From the NCBI RefSeq assembly GCF_900104795.1, contig NZ_FNTG01000001.1:1488001-1552000 (forward strand): DNA of 64,000 nucleotides, in the 5' to 3' direction. Position 1 is the stretch's first letter, and every line of letters begins with the position of its first letter. Both the position numbers and the translations under genes were made by a program. Shown in pieces: positions 37,375 through 46,867 of the stretch. Source of the stretch: Burkholderia sp. WP9 (lineage in GTDB: Bacteria > Pseudomonadota > Gammaproteobacteria > Burkholderiales > Burkholderiaceae). Under the pieces are notes generated by a model that was given only the letters and a program-made list of their open reading frames with translations, had not been told where the DNA came from and did no database searches.

Positions 37375-40300
37375 TCAACCCAGCCAGCGGCGCGCGTTCT
37401 GGAATACGCGCATCCACGGGCTCGCGTCAGTGCCGCCCTCGCCCCAGCCTTCCGGATGCCAGCTCATCTGCACCGCGCGATGGACGCGCTCGGTGTGCGG
37501 CATCAGCACCGTGAAGCGACCGTCCGGCGTCGTCACCGACGTGATGCCGTTCGGCGAACCGTTCGGGTTGAACGGATACTGCTCGGTCGCCTGACCACGG
37601 TGATCGACATAGCGCATCGCCACCGCGACCTTCGACGCATCGCCTTGCTGCGAGAAGTCCGCGTAGCCTTCGCCGTGCGCGATCGCCACCGGAATGCGCG
37701 AGCCTTCCATGCCGTTGAAGAAGATCGACGGGGATGCCTGCACTTCGACCAGCGAGAAGCGCGCTTCGAATTTCTCCGACTTGTTGCGCGTGAACTTCGG
37801 CCACGCTTCAGCACCCGGAATCATCGAGGCGAGGCTGCTCATCATCTGGCAGCCGTTGCAGATGCCGAGCGCGAACGTGTCTTCGCGGCCGAAGAACGCG
37901 GCGAACATGTCGGCCAGTTGCGCGTTGAAGCGGATCGCCTTCGCCCAGCCTTCACCGGCGCCCAGCGTGTCGCCGTACGAGAAGCCGCCGCACGCCACCG
38001 CGCCGGCGAAATCCGCCAGATTGGCGCGGCCGGTCAGCAGGTCGCTCATGTGCACGTCGTGCGCGTCGAAGCCGGCACGGTCGAATGCGTAAGCCGTTTC
38101 GAGGTGCGAGTTGACGCCCTGCTCGCGCAGAATCGCCACACGCGGACGCGCGCTTCTGCCGATGAACGGCGCGGCGACGTCTTCCGTCGGATCGAAGCTC
38201 AGCACCGGCGTGATGCCAGGATCGGCCGCGTCGGCGAGCGCCTCGTATTCGGCGTCGGCGCAAGCCGGGTTGTCGCGCAGCCGCGAAATCCGCCAGCTCA
38301 CTTCGCTCCACGTGCGATGCAGTTCGGTACGCGGCGCTTCGTAAATCTTCTTGGCGTCGCGATAGATTTCGATCGTGTCGCGCTCGTTGATCTTGCCGAT
38401 CACATGCGAGCACGCCGACAGGCCATGTTCGCGCAGTGCGCCCAACACCGCGTCACGTTCGGACGCGCGCACCTGAACGACCGCGCCGAGTTCCTCGTTG
38501 AACAACGCGCGGATCGTGCGGTCTTCGCGGCGGCCGCTGGTCTGCTTCGCCCAGTCCTTGGCGTCGCCGTAATCGGATTCATGGGTCGGATCGAGCACCA
38601 GCATGTCGACGTTCAGCGACACGCCGACATGGCCCGCGAACGCCATTTCGCACACCGTCGCCCACAGGCCGCCGTCCGAACGGTCGTGATAGGCGAGCAG
38701 CTTGCCGTCCTGGTTCAGCGCCTGGATCGCGGCGAAGAAACGCTTCAGGTCTTCCGGATCGTCCACGTCCGGCACCGTGTCACCGACCTGCTGCGTGACC
38801 TGGGCGAGAATACTGCCGCCCAGGCGATGCTTGCCGCGGCCGAGGTCGATCGCGATCAGCACCGATTCGCCCACGTCGCTCGCGCGGCGCAGTTGCGGCG
38901 TGAGATGGCGGCGCACGTCTTCGACCGGCGCGAACGCCGAGATGATCAGCGAGACCGGCGCGACCACTTCCTTCGCGACGCCGCGGTCTTCCCACTTGGT
39001 GCGCATGGACAGCGAATCCTTGCCGACCGGAATGCTGATGCCGAGCGCCGGGCACAATTCCATGCCGATCGCCTTGACCGTGTCGTAAAGCGCGGCGTCT
39101 TCGCCCGCTGCGCCGCACGCGGCCATCCAGTTTGCCGACAGCTTGAGCTTGTCGAGCGACGCGATCGGCGCCGCCGCGATGTTGGTCACCGCCTCGCCGA
39201 CCGCCATGCGGCCCGACGCCGGCGCGTCGATCACGGCGAGCGGCGTGCGCTCGGCCATGGTCATGGCTTCTCCACGGAAGCCCGCATAGTCCATGGTGGT
39301 GATTGCGACGTCGGCCACCGGGACTTGCCACGGGCCGACCATCTGGTCACGCGCGGTCGTGCCGCCCACCGAGCGGTCGCCGATCGTGATCAGGAACGAC
39401 TTGCTCGCCACCGTGGGGTGACGCAGCACGCTAGTCGCCACATCCGACAGCGCGAGGCCGGTGACGTCGACCGGTTCGAGCTTCTGCTCGACGCGTTTGA
39501 CGTCGCGATGCATGCGCGGCGCCTTGCCGAGCAGCACTTCCATCGGCATGTCCACCGGCTGGTGCGCCGCGTCGTCGTTCAGTTCGGAGTCGATCAGCTT
39601 GAGTTGACGCTCGGCGGTGGCCGTGCCGATCACGGCAAACGGGCAGCGCTCGCGCTGGCACATGGCTTCGAAGGCCGGCAGATCGGCCGGCGCGATGGCC
39701 AGCACGTAGCGTTCTTGCGCCTCGTTCGACCAGATTTCGCGCGGCGATAAACCGCTCTCTTCCAGTTGAATCTTGCGCAGGTCGAAGCGCGCGCCCTTGC
39801 CGGCGCCGTCCACCACTTCCGGGAAGGCGTTGGAGAGACCGCCCGCGCCGACGTCGTGAATGCTCAGGATCGGGTTCTTCTCGCCGAGCTGCCAGCACGC
39901 ATTGATGACTTCCTGCGCGCGGCGTTCGATTTCCGGGTTGCCGCGTTGGACCGAATCGAAGTCGAGTTCAGCGGTGTTCGTGCCGGTCGCCATCGAACTC
40001 GCCGCGCCGCCGCCCATGCCGATGCGCATGCCCGGACCGCCGATCTGGATCAGCAGCGAGCCTTCCGGCAGATCGTGCTTGTGCGTGTGCTGGTCCGAAA
40101 TATTGCCGATGCCGCCGGCGATCATGATCGGCTTGTGATAGCCGCGCACCAGACCCGCGACATTCTGCTCGTAAGCGCGGAAATAGCCGCCCAGGTTGGG
40201 CCGGCCGAATTCGTTGTTGAACGCGGCGCCGCCGAGCGGGCCGTCGATCATGATCTGCAGCGGCGAAGCAATGCGGTCGGGCCGGCCATAGGCTTCGTGC

Positions 40301-41460
40301 TTGTCGTCCGGATTGCGGTGCGCGAGCGGCTGTGCGGCGTCGCGCGCGTTTTCCCACGTCTCGACGCCGTCCGGCAGTTCCAGATTCGACACCGTGAAGC
40401 CCGCCAGACCCGCCTTCGGACGCGCGCCGCGGCCCGTCGCGCCTTCGTCGCGGATTTCGCCGCCCGCGCCGGTCGCGGCGCCCGGGAACGGCGAGATCGC
40501 GGTCGGGTGGTTGTGCGTCTCCACCTTCATCAAGGTGTGCGTGAGTTCGGTGCTGCGGCGATAGTGCTCCGGCAATTCGCTCGCGCCGAGGTCGGCCGGC
40601 GTGCGCGGGAACCAGCGCTCGGCCATGCCGCCCGCCATGATCGCCGAGTTGTCCGAGTAGGCGACGATCGTGCCTTGCGGATTGAGCTTCTCGGTGTTGC
40701 GGATCATGTTGAACAGCGAGATGTCCTGCTTTTCGCCGTCGATGGTCCAGTCCGCGTTGAAGATCTTGTGGCGGCAGTGTTCGCTGTTGGCCTGCGCGAA
40801 CATCATCAGTTCCACGTCGGTCGGGTTTCGGCCGAGCTTCGTGAACGCGTCCACCAGATAGTCGATTTCGTCCTCGGCGAGCGCGAGGCCCAGTTCCGTG
40901 TTCGCCGCCACCAGCGCGCCGCGGCCCTGGCCGAGCACGTCGACGGTTTGCAGCGGCTTGGCCGGCAGTTCGTCGAACAGGTGCAGCGCGTGGTCGCGCG
41001 ACGGCGACACGCTCTCGGTCATGCGGTCGTGCAAGGCTGCCGCGACGGCCGCGCGGGCTTCGTCGGAAAGCGCCTTCTTGCCGCCCAGCAGGCCGCTTTT
41101 CAGCGTGACCGTGTACTCGACGCCGCGCTCGATGCGGCGCACCTGCGTGAGGCCGCACAGATGCGCGATATCCGTTGCCTTGCTCGCCCACGGCGACACC
41201 GTGCCGAAACGCGGCACCACGAGGAAGGTCTCGGCCGTGCCGCGCTCTTTGGTTTCTTCGAGCGGATCGCCGTAGTGCATCAGCGCTTCGATCTTCGCGT
41301 TGTCTTCAGCGGAGAGCGGCGTCTGGGCGTTGACGAAGTGCAGATATTGCCCGCGCACGCCGGTGATGTTCGGATCGATGCGCGTAAGCGTTTCGAGCAG
41401 GCGGGTTTGACGGAAATCGGAAAGGGCCGAAGCGCCGGGGAAACACGAGAAGTGGGCCAT
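37375..41460 (-). CDS. purL: phosphoribosylformylglycinamidine synthase (large single-chain form)
   Basis: 1361 residues. ATP- and glutamine-dependent conversion of FGAR to FGAM in purine synthesis. Domains in order: N-terminal PurS-like region, two tandem AIRS-type ATPase halves (e.g. [44 protein letters not shown]) and the C-terminal class I glutamine amidotransferase ([12 protein letters not shown]; nucleophile Cys in [10 protein letters not shown]). The length fits the proteobacterial single-chain type. Monocistronic; the -10 candidate lies about 90 bases upstream. Confidence 0.98.
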   Translation of the reverse strand: MAHFSCFPGASALSDFRQTRLLETLTRIDPNITGVRGQYLHFVNAQTPLSAEDNAKIEALMHYGDPLEETKERGTAETFLVVPRFGTVSPWASKATDIAHLCGLTQVRRIERGVEYTVTLKSGLLGGKKALSDEARAAVAAALHDRMTESVSPSRDHALHLFDELPAKPLQTVDVLGQGRGALVAANTELGLALAEDEIDYLVDAFTKLGRNPTDVELMMFAQANSEHCRHKIFNADWTIDGEKQDISLFNMIRNTEKLNPQGTIVAYSDNSAIMAGGMAERWFPRTPADLGASELPEHYRRSTELTHTLMKVETHNHPTAISPFPGAATGAGGEIRDEGATGRGARPKAGLAGFTVSNLELPDGVETWENARDAAQPLAHRNPDDKHEAYGRPDRIASPLQIMIDGPLGGAAFNNEFGRPNLGGYFRAYEQNVAGLVRGYHKPIMIAGGIGNISDQHTHKHDLPEGSLLIQIGGPGMRIGMGGGAASSMATGTNTAELDFDSVQRGNPEIERRAQEVINACWQLGEKNPILSIHDVGAGGLSNAFPEVVDGAGKGARFDLRKIQLEESGLSPREIWSNEAQERYVLAIAPADLPAFEAMCQRERCPFAVIGTATAERQLKLIDSELNDDAAHQPVDMPMEVLLGKAPRMHRDVKRVEQKLEPVDVTGLALSDVATSVLRHPTVASKSFLITIGDRSVGGTTARDQMVGPWQVPVADVAITTMDYAGFRGEAMTMAERTPLAVIDAPASGRMAVGEAVTNIAAAPIASLDKLKLSANWMAACGAAGEDAALYDTVKAIGMELCPALGISIPVGKDSLSMRTKWEDRGVAKEVVAPVSLIISAFAPVEDVRRHLTPQLRRASDVGESVLIAIDLGRGKHRLGGSILAQVTQQVGDTVPDVDDPEDLKRFFAAIQALNQDGKLLAYHDRSDGGLWATVCEMAFAGHVGVSLNVDMLVLDPTHESDYGDAKDWAKQTSGRREDRTIRALFNEELGAVVQVRASERDAVLGALREHGLSACSHVIGKINERDTIEIYRDAKKIYEAPRTELHRTWSEVSWRISRLRDNPACADAEYEALADAADPGITPVLSFDPTEDVAAPFIGRSARPRVAILREQGVNSHLETAYAFDRAGFDAHDVHMSDLLTGRANLADFAGAVACGGFSYGDTLGAGEGWAKAIRFNAQLADMFAAFFGREDTFALGICNGCQMMSSLASMIPGAEAWPKFTRNKSEKFEARFSLVEVQASPSIFFNGMEGSRIPVAIAHGEGYADFSQQGDASKVAVAMRYVDHRGQATEQYPFNPNGSPNGITSVTTPDGRFTVLMPHTERVHRAVQMSWHPEGWGEGGTDASPWMRVFQNARRWLG

Positions 41461-41772
41461 GGACTTGACGTTGCGTCGCTAATGATGCCGATGAGTGATG
41501 CCGATGAATCGCGCGTGAAGGCGACGTGAGGCGGAACGGAAGTCCGAGATTATACCCCGGGAACGGGCTTCCGGCGGCCACGCGGCGTGTCCGGGCGGCC
41601 GGCGGCCGCGTGCTTGCGAATGTGTTCTTCCGATACGACATCCCGTCGACGTGCCGATGCTTTAATCGACGCGCAAGTGGGGCAATTCATTCGCCCGGAC
41701 GCGTCGGCGGGGCTGCGTGATGCGCGAACCCGCCCGCGGCGCGAACCGCAAACTCATCTGAACAGGCATGTC
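41461..41772. promoter_or_regulatory. divergent region between purL and the aspzincin gene
   Basis: A perfect TATAAT for leftward transcription lies at 41549-41554 and is the likely purL -10. The purL leader contains two tandem copies of TGATGCCGATGA (41483-41494 and 41496-41507). No clear promoter or strong ribosome binding site is visible for the rightward gene. Confidence 0.5.
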
Positions 41773-43296
41773 ATGAACGTGAACCGCTATGGCAGTACCC
41801 ATCAGACTTCGCATCCGCTGGCCTTGATGCAGCCGCCGCGGGGCATGGCCGCAGCACCCGCGCGGCAGGCGCCTCGCATCCATGCGCCGGACGAGACGCT
41901 GCGTGCGCCGGTTGGCAATGCGCCGGACTGGGCTCCACACGGCAAGACGGACGACCGGGCACCGAGGGTTGGAGGCGGGGCTGAGCCGCTTGAGCGCATC
42001 GCCGGTACGGCGGTGCCGTATACGCTGGACGGTTCGGGTGAGCGGGCCCGGGACACCAAGGACGCAAAAGGCAATCCGGTTCGCGACACGTGGGACGCGG
42101 ACGGCAAGCACACCCGCGACAGCGTGGACGCCAAAGGTGCCCCTATTCACGACACGTGGGACTCGGACGGCAAGCACACCCGCGACAGCGTGGACGCCAA
42201 CGGCGAACACATCCGCGAGAGTTGGGACGCAGACGGCGAACACATCCGCGAGAGTTCGAACGAAAGCGGAAAACATGTTCGCGACAAATGGGATTCGAGC
42301 GGCAACCATATACGCGACACTTGGGACGCGAACGGAAACCACATCCGTGACGTCTGGGACCTAAACGGCAAGCACAAACGCATCGCCTGGCACGAAAAGC
42401 CCGACAACATACCTCCTTCGATGGACGCCGAGGGTCTCACGCCCGAACCTGCGGGCCACACGATGCCTCCACCCGTGGCCGGCGGCGCTCCGGCGTCATC
42501 GCCACTCCCGGGTAATGGCGACGGCGGCAGCGAGCTGCCGGCAACTGGCGGCGGCCAGCCCTCAGCGCCAATCGGCAACGGTGGTGGTCAACCCTCCGCG
42601 CCTATCGGCAACGGTGGTGGTCAACCCTCCGCGCCTATCGGCAACGGCGGCGCCCAACTCCCCACGCCCACAGGCGATAGTGGCGGCCAGCCCTTCATGC
42701 CCACAGGCGGCGATAGTGGCGACATCCAGGCGCCCGACAACAACAACGACCACACCGACTACGATCAACCGGCCCCCGGCTCCGCGCAGACCCCGGCGCT
42801 GATCGGATTCACGCCGGCGCAAGGCGGCATAGTGAACCGCGCCTATCAACACGTGAAGCGCATGATCGACAGCGCGCTCGACAAGCTCGAATCCGGTCAT
42901 CCGGACAGCAACTTTGCGCGCTGGTTCGGCAGCCCGACTCAGCGGAACGTGCAGAAAGTCGAACAGGTCTTCACCCGCATGCAGCACGCCATGTCGCACG
43001 ACCGGTTCACCTTCGTCCTCGGCGCGGCGCACGACAACTCGGAGCTGGCGCACGTGCAATCCAGTTCGCCGCATCAGATCAACCTCAAACCGCATTTCTT
43101 CGATCACGCGTTCGGCACCAACACGCCGGAAGCGACGATCGCCCATGAGTTGAGCCATTTCCCGTACATCGGCAACACCAAGGATCACCTGTATGGTCCG
43201 GCCGCCGTCGCCGGCCTCGCGGCGCGGAACAGCGACATAGCCACCGACAACGCCGAAAACTACGGCATGTTCATTCGCGCGCAGGCAACGGCATGA
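41773..43296 (+). CDS. repeat-rich protein with C-terminal aspzincin (M35-type) metallopeptidase domain
   Basis: 507 residues. Residues 1-85 are Pro/Ala/His-rich without a signal peptide. Residues 86-206 are eleven contiguous 11-residue repeats (e.g. DANGNHIRDVW). Residues 257-311 form a second 11-residue array (GNGGGQPSAPI type). Residues about 350-507 form the enzyme domain: HELSH (458-462), NTKDHLYG with Asp471 nine residues after the second His and Tyr474, then DNAENYGMF (492-500). This is the zinc-ligand and Tyr spacing of deuterolysin and peptidyl-Lys endopeptidases (HExxH plus GTxDxxYG). The start is the first ATG before the conserved reading; its ribosome site is weak. Substrate and export route unknown; it could be an effector or toxin. 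Confidence 0.82.
   Translation: MNVNRYGSTHQTSHPLALMQPPRGMAAAPARQAPRIHAPDETLRAPVGNAPDWAPHGKTDDRAPRVGGGAEPLERIAGTAVPYTLDGSGERARDTKDAKGNPVRDTWDADGKHTRDSVDAKGAPIHDTWDSDGKHTRDSVDANGEHIRESWDADGEHIRESSNESGKHVRDKWDSSGNHIRDTWDANGNHIRDVWDLNGKHKRIAWHEKPDNIPPSMDAEGLTPEPAGHTMPPPVAGGAPASSPLPGNGDGGSELPATGGGQPSAPIGNGGGQPSAPIGNGGGQPSAPIGNGGAQLPTPTGDSGGQPFMPTGGDSGDIQAPDNNNDHTDYDQPAPGSAQTPALIGFTPAQGGIVNRAYQHVKRMIDSALDKLESGHPDSNFARWFGSPTQRNVQKVEQVFTRMQHAMSHDRFTFVLGAAHDNSELAHVQSSSPHQINLKPHFFDHAFGTNTPEATIAHELSHFPYIGNTKDHLYGPAAVAGLAARNSDIATDNAENYGMFIRAQATA
42028..42390 (+). repeat. eleven tandem 33-bp units encoding 11-residue repeats
   Basis: Codes for residues 86-206 of the aspzincin protein. Consensus D-[AS]-[DNS]-G-[KNE]-H-[IT]-R-[DE]-[ST]-W; eleven units with no gap or insertion. 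Copies are diverged at DNA level but strictly in phase, so the protein period is under selection. Confidence 0.88.
42541..42705 (+). repeat. 33-bp repeats encoding GNGGGQPSAPI units
   Basis: Five units of 11 residues (residues 257-311). The central three are almost identical at DNA level, the outer two degraded. Gly/Pro/Gln-rich and probably a flexible linker between the first repeat array and the protease domain. Confidence 0.85.
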
Positions 43297-43562
43297 GCCT
43301 CTGAGCAGCACCGGCACTCGCCGCGGCCGCGACGGATCACGAAGGACGACGACGCATCCCGTGCGCTCCCGTGCCCTCGCCGTTGCGCCCGCCGCGGCCG
43401 GAGCCCGCGCCGCGCGCGTGGCAGGCGGGCCGGTTTGACTGCTATCATTCGCCCTTTCACCAGATCGGCGCGGACGGCCCGAGCAGGCCGGGCAGCGCGC
43501 CGCATGTCACGCTCAACGGGAATACGCCGCTTCGGCGCCCCGTCGGCAAATCGAATCAGAAC

Positions 43563-44861
43563 ATGGATGTCATCGTCATTGGCGGCGGGATTGCGGGCGT
43601 CGCCACCGCTTATCAACTGCGCGCGGCCGGCCACCGGGTATGCGTCGTCGAGCGCCACGCCACTGTCGCGCAGGGCGCGACCTACGGACACGGCGGCACC
43701 GTCCTGCCCACCCCGCTGGACGTCTGGTTCGGCCCGACCTTCATGGCGAGCCGTCAAAACGCCAAGAACGGCGTAGTCAATAAAACCGGTTTCAACGGAC
43801 CGGCGCGCCAGCTGGTCAAACAACTCGCCGAACTGCAAGACCCCGACGCCTTCGGCCATCAATTCGGACTGCTGCGACCGCTGATCGAGCTGTCGCGCGA
43901 CACCATGGCCGACATGGAAGCGCGCTTCGGGCTCGAGTTCGAACAGGCAAGCGGCGTGCTCTATCTGGTGCGCTCTGAACAGGAGTGGCAACAGACGCGG
44001 CCGGCCCTCGGCCTGCTCCGGCTCTTCGAAGTGCCGCACCACGAGTTGACACCCGAGCAATGCGCCGCGTTCGAGCATTCCGTACGCACGGAGCCGGAAT
44101 TCGCGGGCGGCGTGCTGTTCGACCAGGAGCGCACGGCCAACTGCCCGCTGTTCACGAAACTGATCAAGCAGACGCTGGATACCCAGGGCGACGTCCAGTT
44201 CATGCTGGGCTGCGAAGTCTCCTCGATCCGCCTCGAAGGCCAGCGCGCCGCGGTCGAGTTGGCGCCGCGGCCGGGCGCGGCATCCCGCTCGCGCGAAGTG
44301 GATGTGATCCACGCCGACGCCGTGGTCGTGGCCGCGGGCCACGGCAGCCTGCCTCTTCTCGAGCGCCTTGGCTTGCGGCTGCCGCTGCATCCGCTGCGCC
44401 TGCACACGCTGGTCGCACCGATCGCGCATGAGGAATGCGCGCCGCACGTCGCCATCGTGGACGCGGTGAAGCGGATCGCGATCAGCCGGATGAACCATCG
44501 CCTGCGAATCGCGGGCGGCGCGGTTTTGCAAAGCGCCGGCCAGATCGACAAGCCGCTGGGCGAAGCCGTGACGAAAGAAGCGCTCGCCCTGCTCGGCCAG
44601 GCCACGCACGACTGGATTCCGGGCGCGGCGCGCATTTCCGCGGCCTTGCCGTGGGAAGGCGCCAAACTGCTGTCGCCGGACGGCTTGCCGGTGATCGGCA
44701 ATGCGCTGCATCCGCGCCTTTTCGTCAATGTCGGTCACGGCCCTGCGGGCTGGGGCCTCGCCTGCGGGGCCGGCAAACTGGTTGCCGACCTGATTTCAGG
44801 CGGCACGCCGGACGTTCCCGCGGACACGCTGGCCGCATTGCGCGCGGACCGCTTCCATTGA
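43563..44861 (+). CDS. FAD-dependent oxidoreductase, DAO/D-amino-acid dehydrogenase family
   Basis: 432 residues. The dinucleotide-binding start MDVIVIGGGIAGVATAYQLRAAGHRVCVVER binds FAD. C-terminal family marks are RIAGGAVLQ and LSPDGLPVIGNALHPRLFVNVGHGPAGWGLACGAGKLVADLI. It resembles DadA, which deaminates D-amino acids and passes electrons to quinones. The substrate loop after the FAD motif (QGATYGHGGTVLP) differs from canonical DadA, so the substrate is open. ATG 43563 is chosen because the Rossmann fold starts there. Confidence 0.9.
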   Translation: MDVIVIGGGIAGVATAYQLRAAGHRVCVVERHATVAQGATYGHGGTVLPTPLDVWFGPTFMASRQNAKNGVVNKTGFNGPARQLVKQLAELQDPDAFGHQFGLLRPLIELSRDTMADMEARFGLEFEQASGVLYLVRSEQEWQQTRPALGLLRLFEVPHHELTPEQCAAFEHSVRTEPEFAGGVLFDQERTANCPLFTKLIKQTLDTQGDVQFMLGCEVSSIRLEGQRAAVELAPRPGAASRSREVDVIHADAVVVAAGHGSLPLLERLGLRLPLHPLRLHTLVAPIAHEECAPHVAIVDAVKRIAISRMNHRLRIAGGAVLQSAGQIDKPLGEAVTKEALALLGQATHDWIPGAARISAALPWEGAKLLSPDGLPVIGNALHPRLFVNVGHGPAGWGLACGAGKLVADLISGGTPDVPADTLAALRADRFH

Positions 44862-44925
44862 ACGAGGTGGGCGCGCGCATGAGCGGGCCGCTTCCACTGA
44901 CTGTGAGGCGGGCGCGCGCATGAGC
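44849..44925. repeat. 39-bp direct duplication at the 3' end of the oxidoreductase gene
   Basis: CCGCTTCCATTGA (44849) and CCGCTTCCACTGA (44888) start two copies, each continuing through GGGCGCGCGCATGAGC. The first copy includes the last codons and stop of the oxidoreductase gene; the second lies in the spacer before the next gene. Confidence 0.75.
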
Positions 44926-45020
44926 ACGCCGCAAGAGGCGCCCGCCGGGCGCCTATCGGCACTACCATAGCGATTCCCAAGCTTTCTCACCTGGCTCCAG
45001 GTGAACCGCCGAGCCCCGCC

Positions 45021-46610
45021 ATGACAGATGCCGATCACACGCCGCCAACGCTCATCAGCCCGCACAACCGCGCATTGCCGCTACTGACGCTGACTGATCT
45101 GCGAATCGCGGAATCCCAGGCGGCGACAGCGTTGCCGCAGCACACGCTGATGTCGCGCGCCGGGAAATCCGCCGCGAGCTTCCTGCAGGAGCAGATCACC
45201 CGCGACACCTCGATCGGCAAATCCAGACAGAAGGTGTGGCTCATCGCGGGGCCGGGCAATAACGGCGGTGATGCGCTGATTCTCGCGACGGAACTGCACG
45301 AAGCCGGCATTGCCGTCGAACTGTGCATGCCGGTCGAAGTAAAACCGGACGACGCCCGCTGGGCTCTCGATACGGCGCGCGCGGCGGGCGTCGCGATCAC
45401 CGCAACAGTGCCCGCCTCGCTCGACGGCTATACGTGGCTCGTGGACGGCATGTTCGGCATAGGTCTGACACGTCCGCTCGAAGGTGTCTTCGCGGACGTC
45501 GCGCGCCGCCTCTCGCAACGAACAAAAACACGCCCCCGCAAAGGCGGCGTGCTGGCGCTCGACGTGCCGAGCGGACTGGACAGCGACACCGGCACGGTCG
45601 TAGCCAATGGCGACGGCGCCGCCGTCCATGCCACGCATACGATCACCTTCATCGGCGCCAAGCCGGGACTCTTCACCGCGCAAGGCCGCGACCTCGCGGG
45701 CGCGGTCACTGTCGCGCCGATCGGCGTGGACACCAGCGGCCGTACGGCCGTCCAACTGAACGCGCCCGAACTCTTCGCCGCCTATTTGCCGCCACGTGAT
45801 TTCGCGACCAACAAGGGCAGCTTCGGCAGCCTTGCCGTGGTCGGCGGCGACACCGGCATGTGCGGCGCGCCGATTCTCGCTTCGCGCGCGGCGCTTTACA
45901 GCGGCGCGGGCAAGGTACACGTCGCGCTTCTGGGCGAAGGCGCCCCGCCCTACGACCCGCCGCACCCCGAACTCATGCTGCATGCGATCGACGCTCTACC
46001 GCTCGATCAGATGGACGCGCTCGCAGTCGGCTGCGGCATGGGTCATCGCGACCGCGCCACCCAGGTCATGCACGACGTGCTGCGCCTCGACGTGCCCAAG
46101 CTGTTCGACGCGGACGCGTTGAACCTGATCGCGAAAGATCCCGCGCTCGCCGCCGAAGTCACCGCGCGCGGCGTACAGGGCGACCCGTGCATCCTCACGC
46201 CGCACCCGCTCGAAGCCGCGCGCCTGCTCGGCACCGACGCGCCGGGCGTGCAGCGCGACCGCCTCACCGCGGCACGCGCGCTTGCCGCACGCTTTGCCAG
46301 CGTCGTGGTCCTGAAAGGCACCGGCACGGTCGTCGCGGCACCGGACGGCCGTCTCGCGATCAATCCGACCGGCAACGCCGCGCTCGCGACGGGCGGCACC
46401 GGCGACGTGCTCGGCGGCATCATCGGCGCGCTGCTCGCGCAACATCTGCCGCGCTACGAAGCGGCGCTTGCGGGCGTCTATCTGCACGGCCTCGCCGCCG
46501 ACACGCTGAGCGCACAAGGCCACGGTCCCGCGGGCCTGACCGCGGGCGAACTGGCGCCGATGGTGCGCACCTTGCTGAACCGTCTGTTCTATCCGGCAGC
46601 GGAGTCCTGA
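45021..46610 (+). CDS. nnr: bifunctional NAD(P)H-hydrate epimerase / ADP-dependent dehydratase
   Basis: 529 residues. The N-terminal YjeF_N epimerase (residues about 15-225: GPGNNGGDALILATEL, LALDVPSGLDSDTG) is fused to the C-terminal ribokinase-like dehydratase (about 245-525: KGSFGSLAVVGG, LTPHPLEAARLLG, NPTGNAALATGGTGDVLGGI). It repairs hydrated NADH/NADPH. Both active sites look complete. Confidence 0.95.
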   Translation: MTDADHTPPTLISPHNRALPLLTLTDLRIAESQAATALPQHTLMSRAGKSAASFLQEQITRDTSIGKSRQKVWLIAGPGNNGGDALILATELHEAGIAVELCMPVEVKPDDARWALDTARAAGVAITATVPASLDGYTWLVDGMFGIGLTRPLEGVFADVARRLSQRTKTRPRKGGVLALDVPSGLDSDTGTVVANGDGAAVHATHTITFIGAKPGLFTAQGRDLAGAVTVAPIGVDTSGRTAVQLNAPELFAAYLPPRDFATNKGSFGSLAVVGGDTGMCGAPILASRAALYSGAGKVHVALLGEGAPPYDPPHPELMLHAIDALPLDQMDALAVGCGMGHRDRATQVMHDVLRLDVPKLFDADALNLIAKDPALAAEVTARGVQGDPCILTPHPLEAARLLGTDAPGVQRDRLTAARALAARFASVVVLKGTGTVVAAPDGRLAINPTGNAALATGGTGDVLGGIIGALLAQHLPRYEAALAGVYLHGLAADTLSAQGHGPAGLTAGELAPMVRTLLNRLFYPAAES

Positions 46611-46867
46611 AAGCGTTCGTCCCAACCTATGGGCGCACCGTCCAAAGCGCTGCCGCCCGTCACGCAACGCCGTTATACTGACTGACTGCGCCGCGCGTCG
46701 GAGCAAGCACGGGTGACGACTAAGTTTCCCCGAAATTTCGGCCGAAGCTTCGCCGCCACCCGCGGCGAACCCGGCCGCGCGGCATCGCTCTAACAGCATC
46801 GTTGCATCATCCTCGGCAGCGCTTCACGCGCGCGCCTTTCTTCGTGCCCCTTGGTTAGACGGACGCT

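Noticed and set aside
37456..41529. Long antisense frames (764 and 587 residues) opposite purL
   Set aside because: Shadows of purL; no recognisable motif.
41587..41772. Upstream extension of the aspzincin gene by 62 codons
   Set aside because: The extension covers the divergent promoter region of purL, is Arg-rich and lacks any ribosome site; ATG 41773 is preferred.
41587..41772. hrpII-type (TTCG-N16-TTCG) promoter for a type III effector
   Set aside because: I looked for paired TTCG boxes at the right spacing before ATG 41773 and did not find them.
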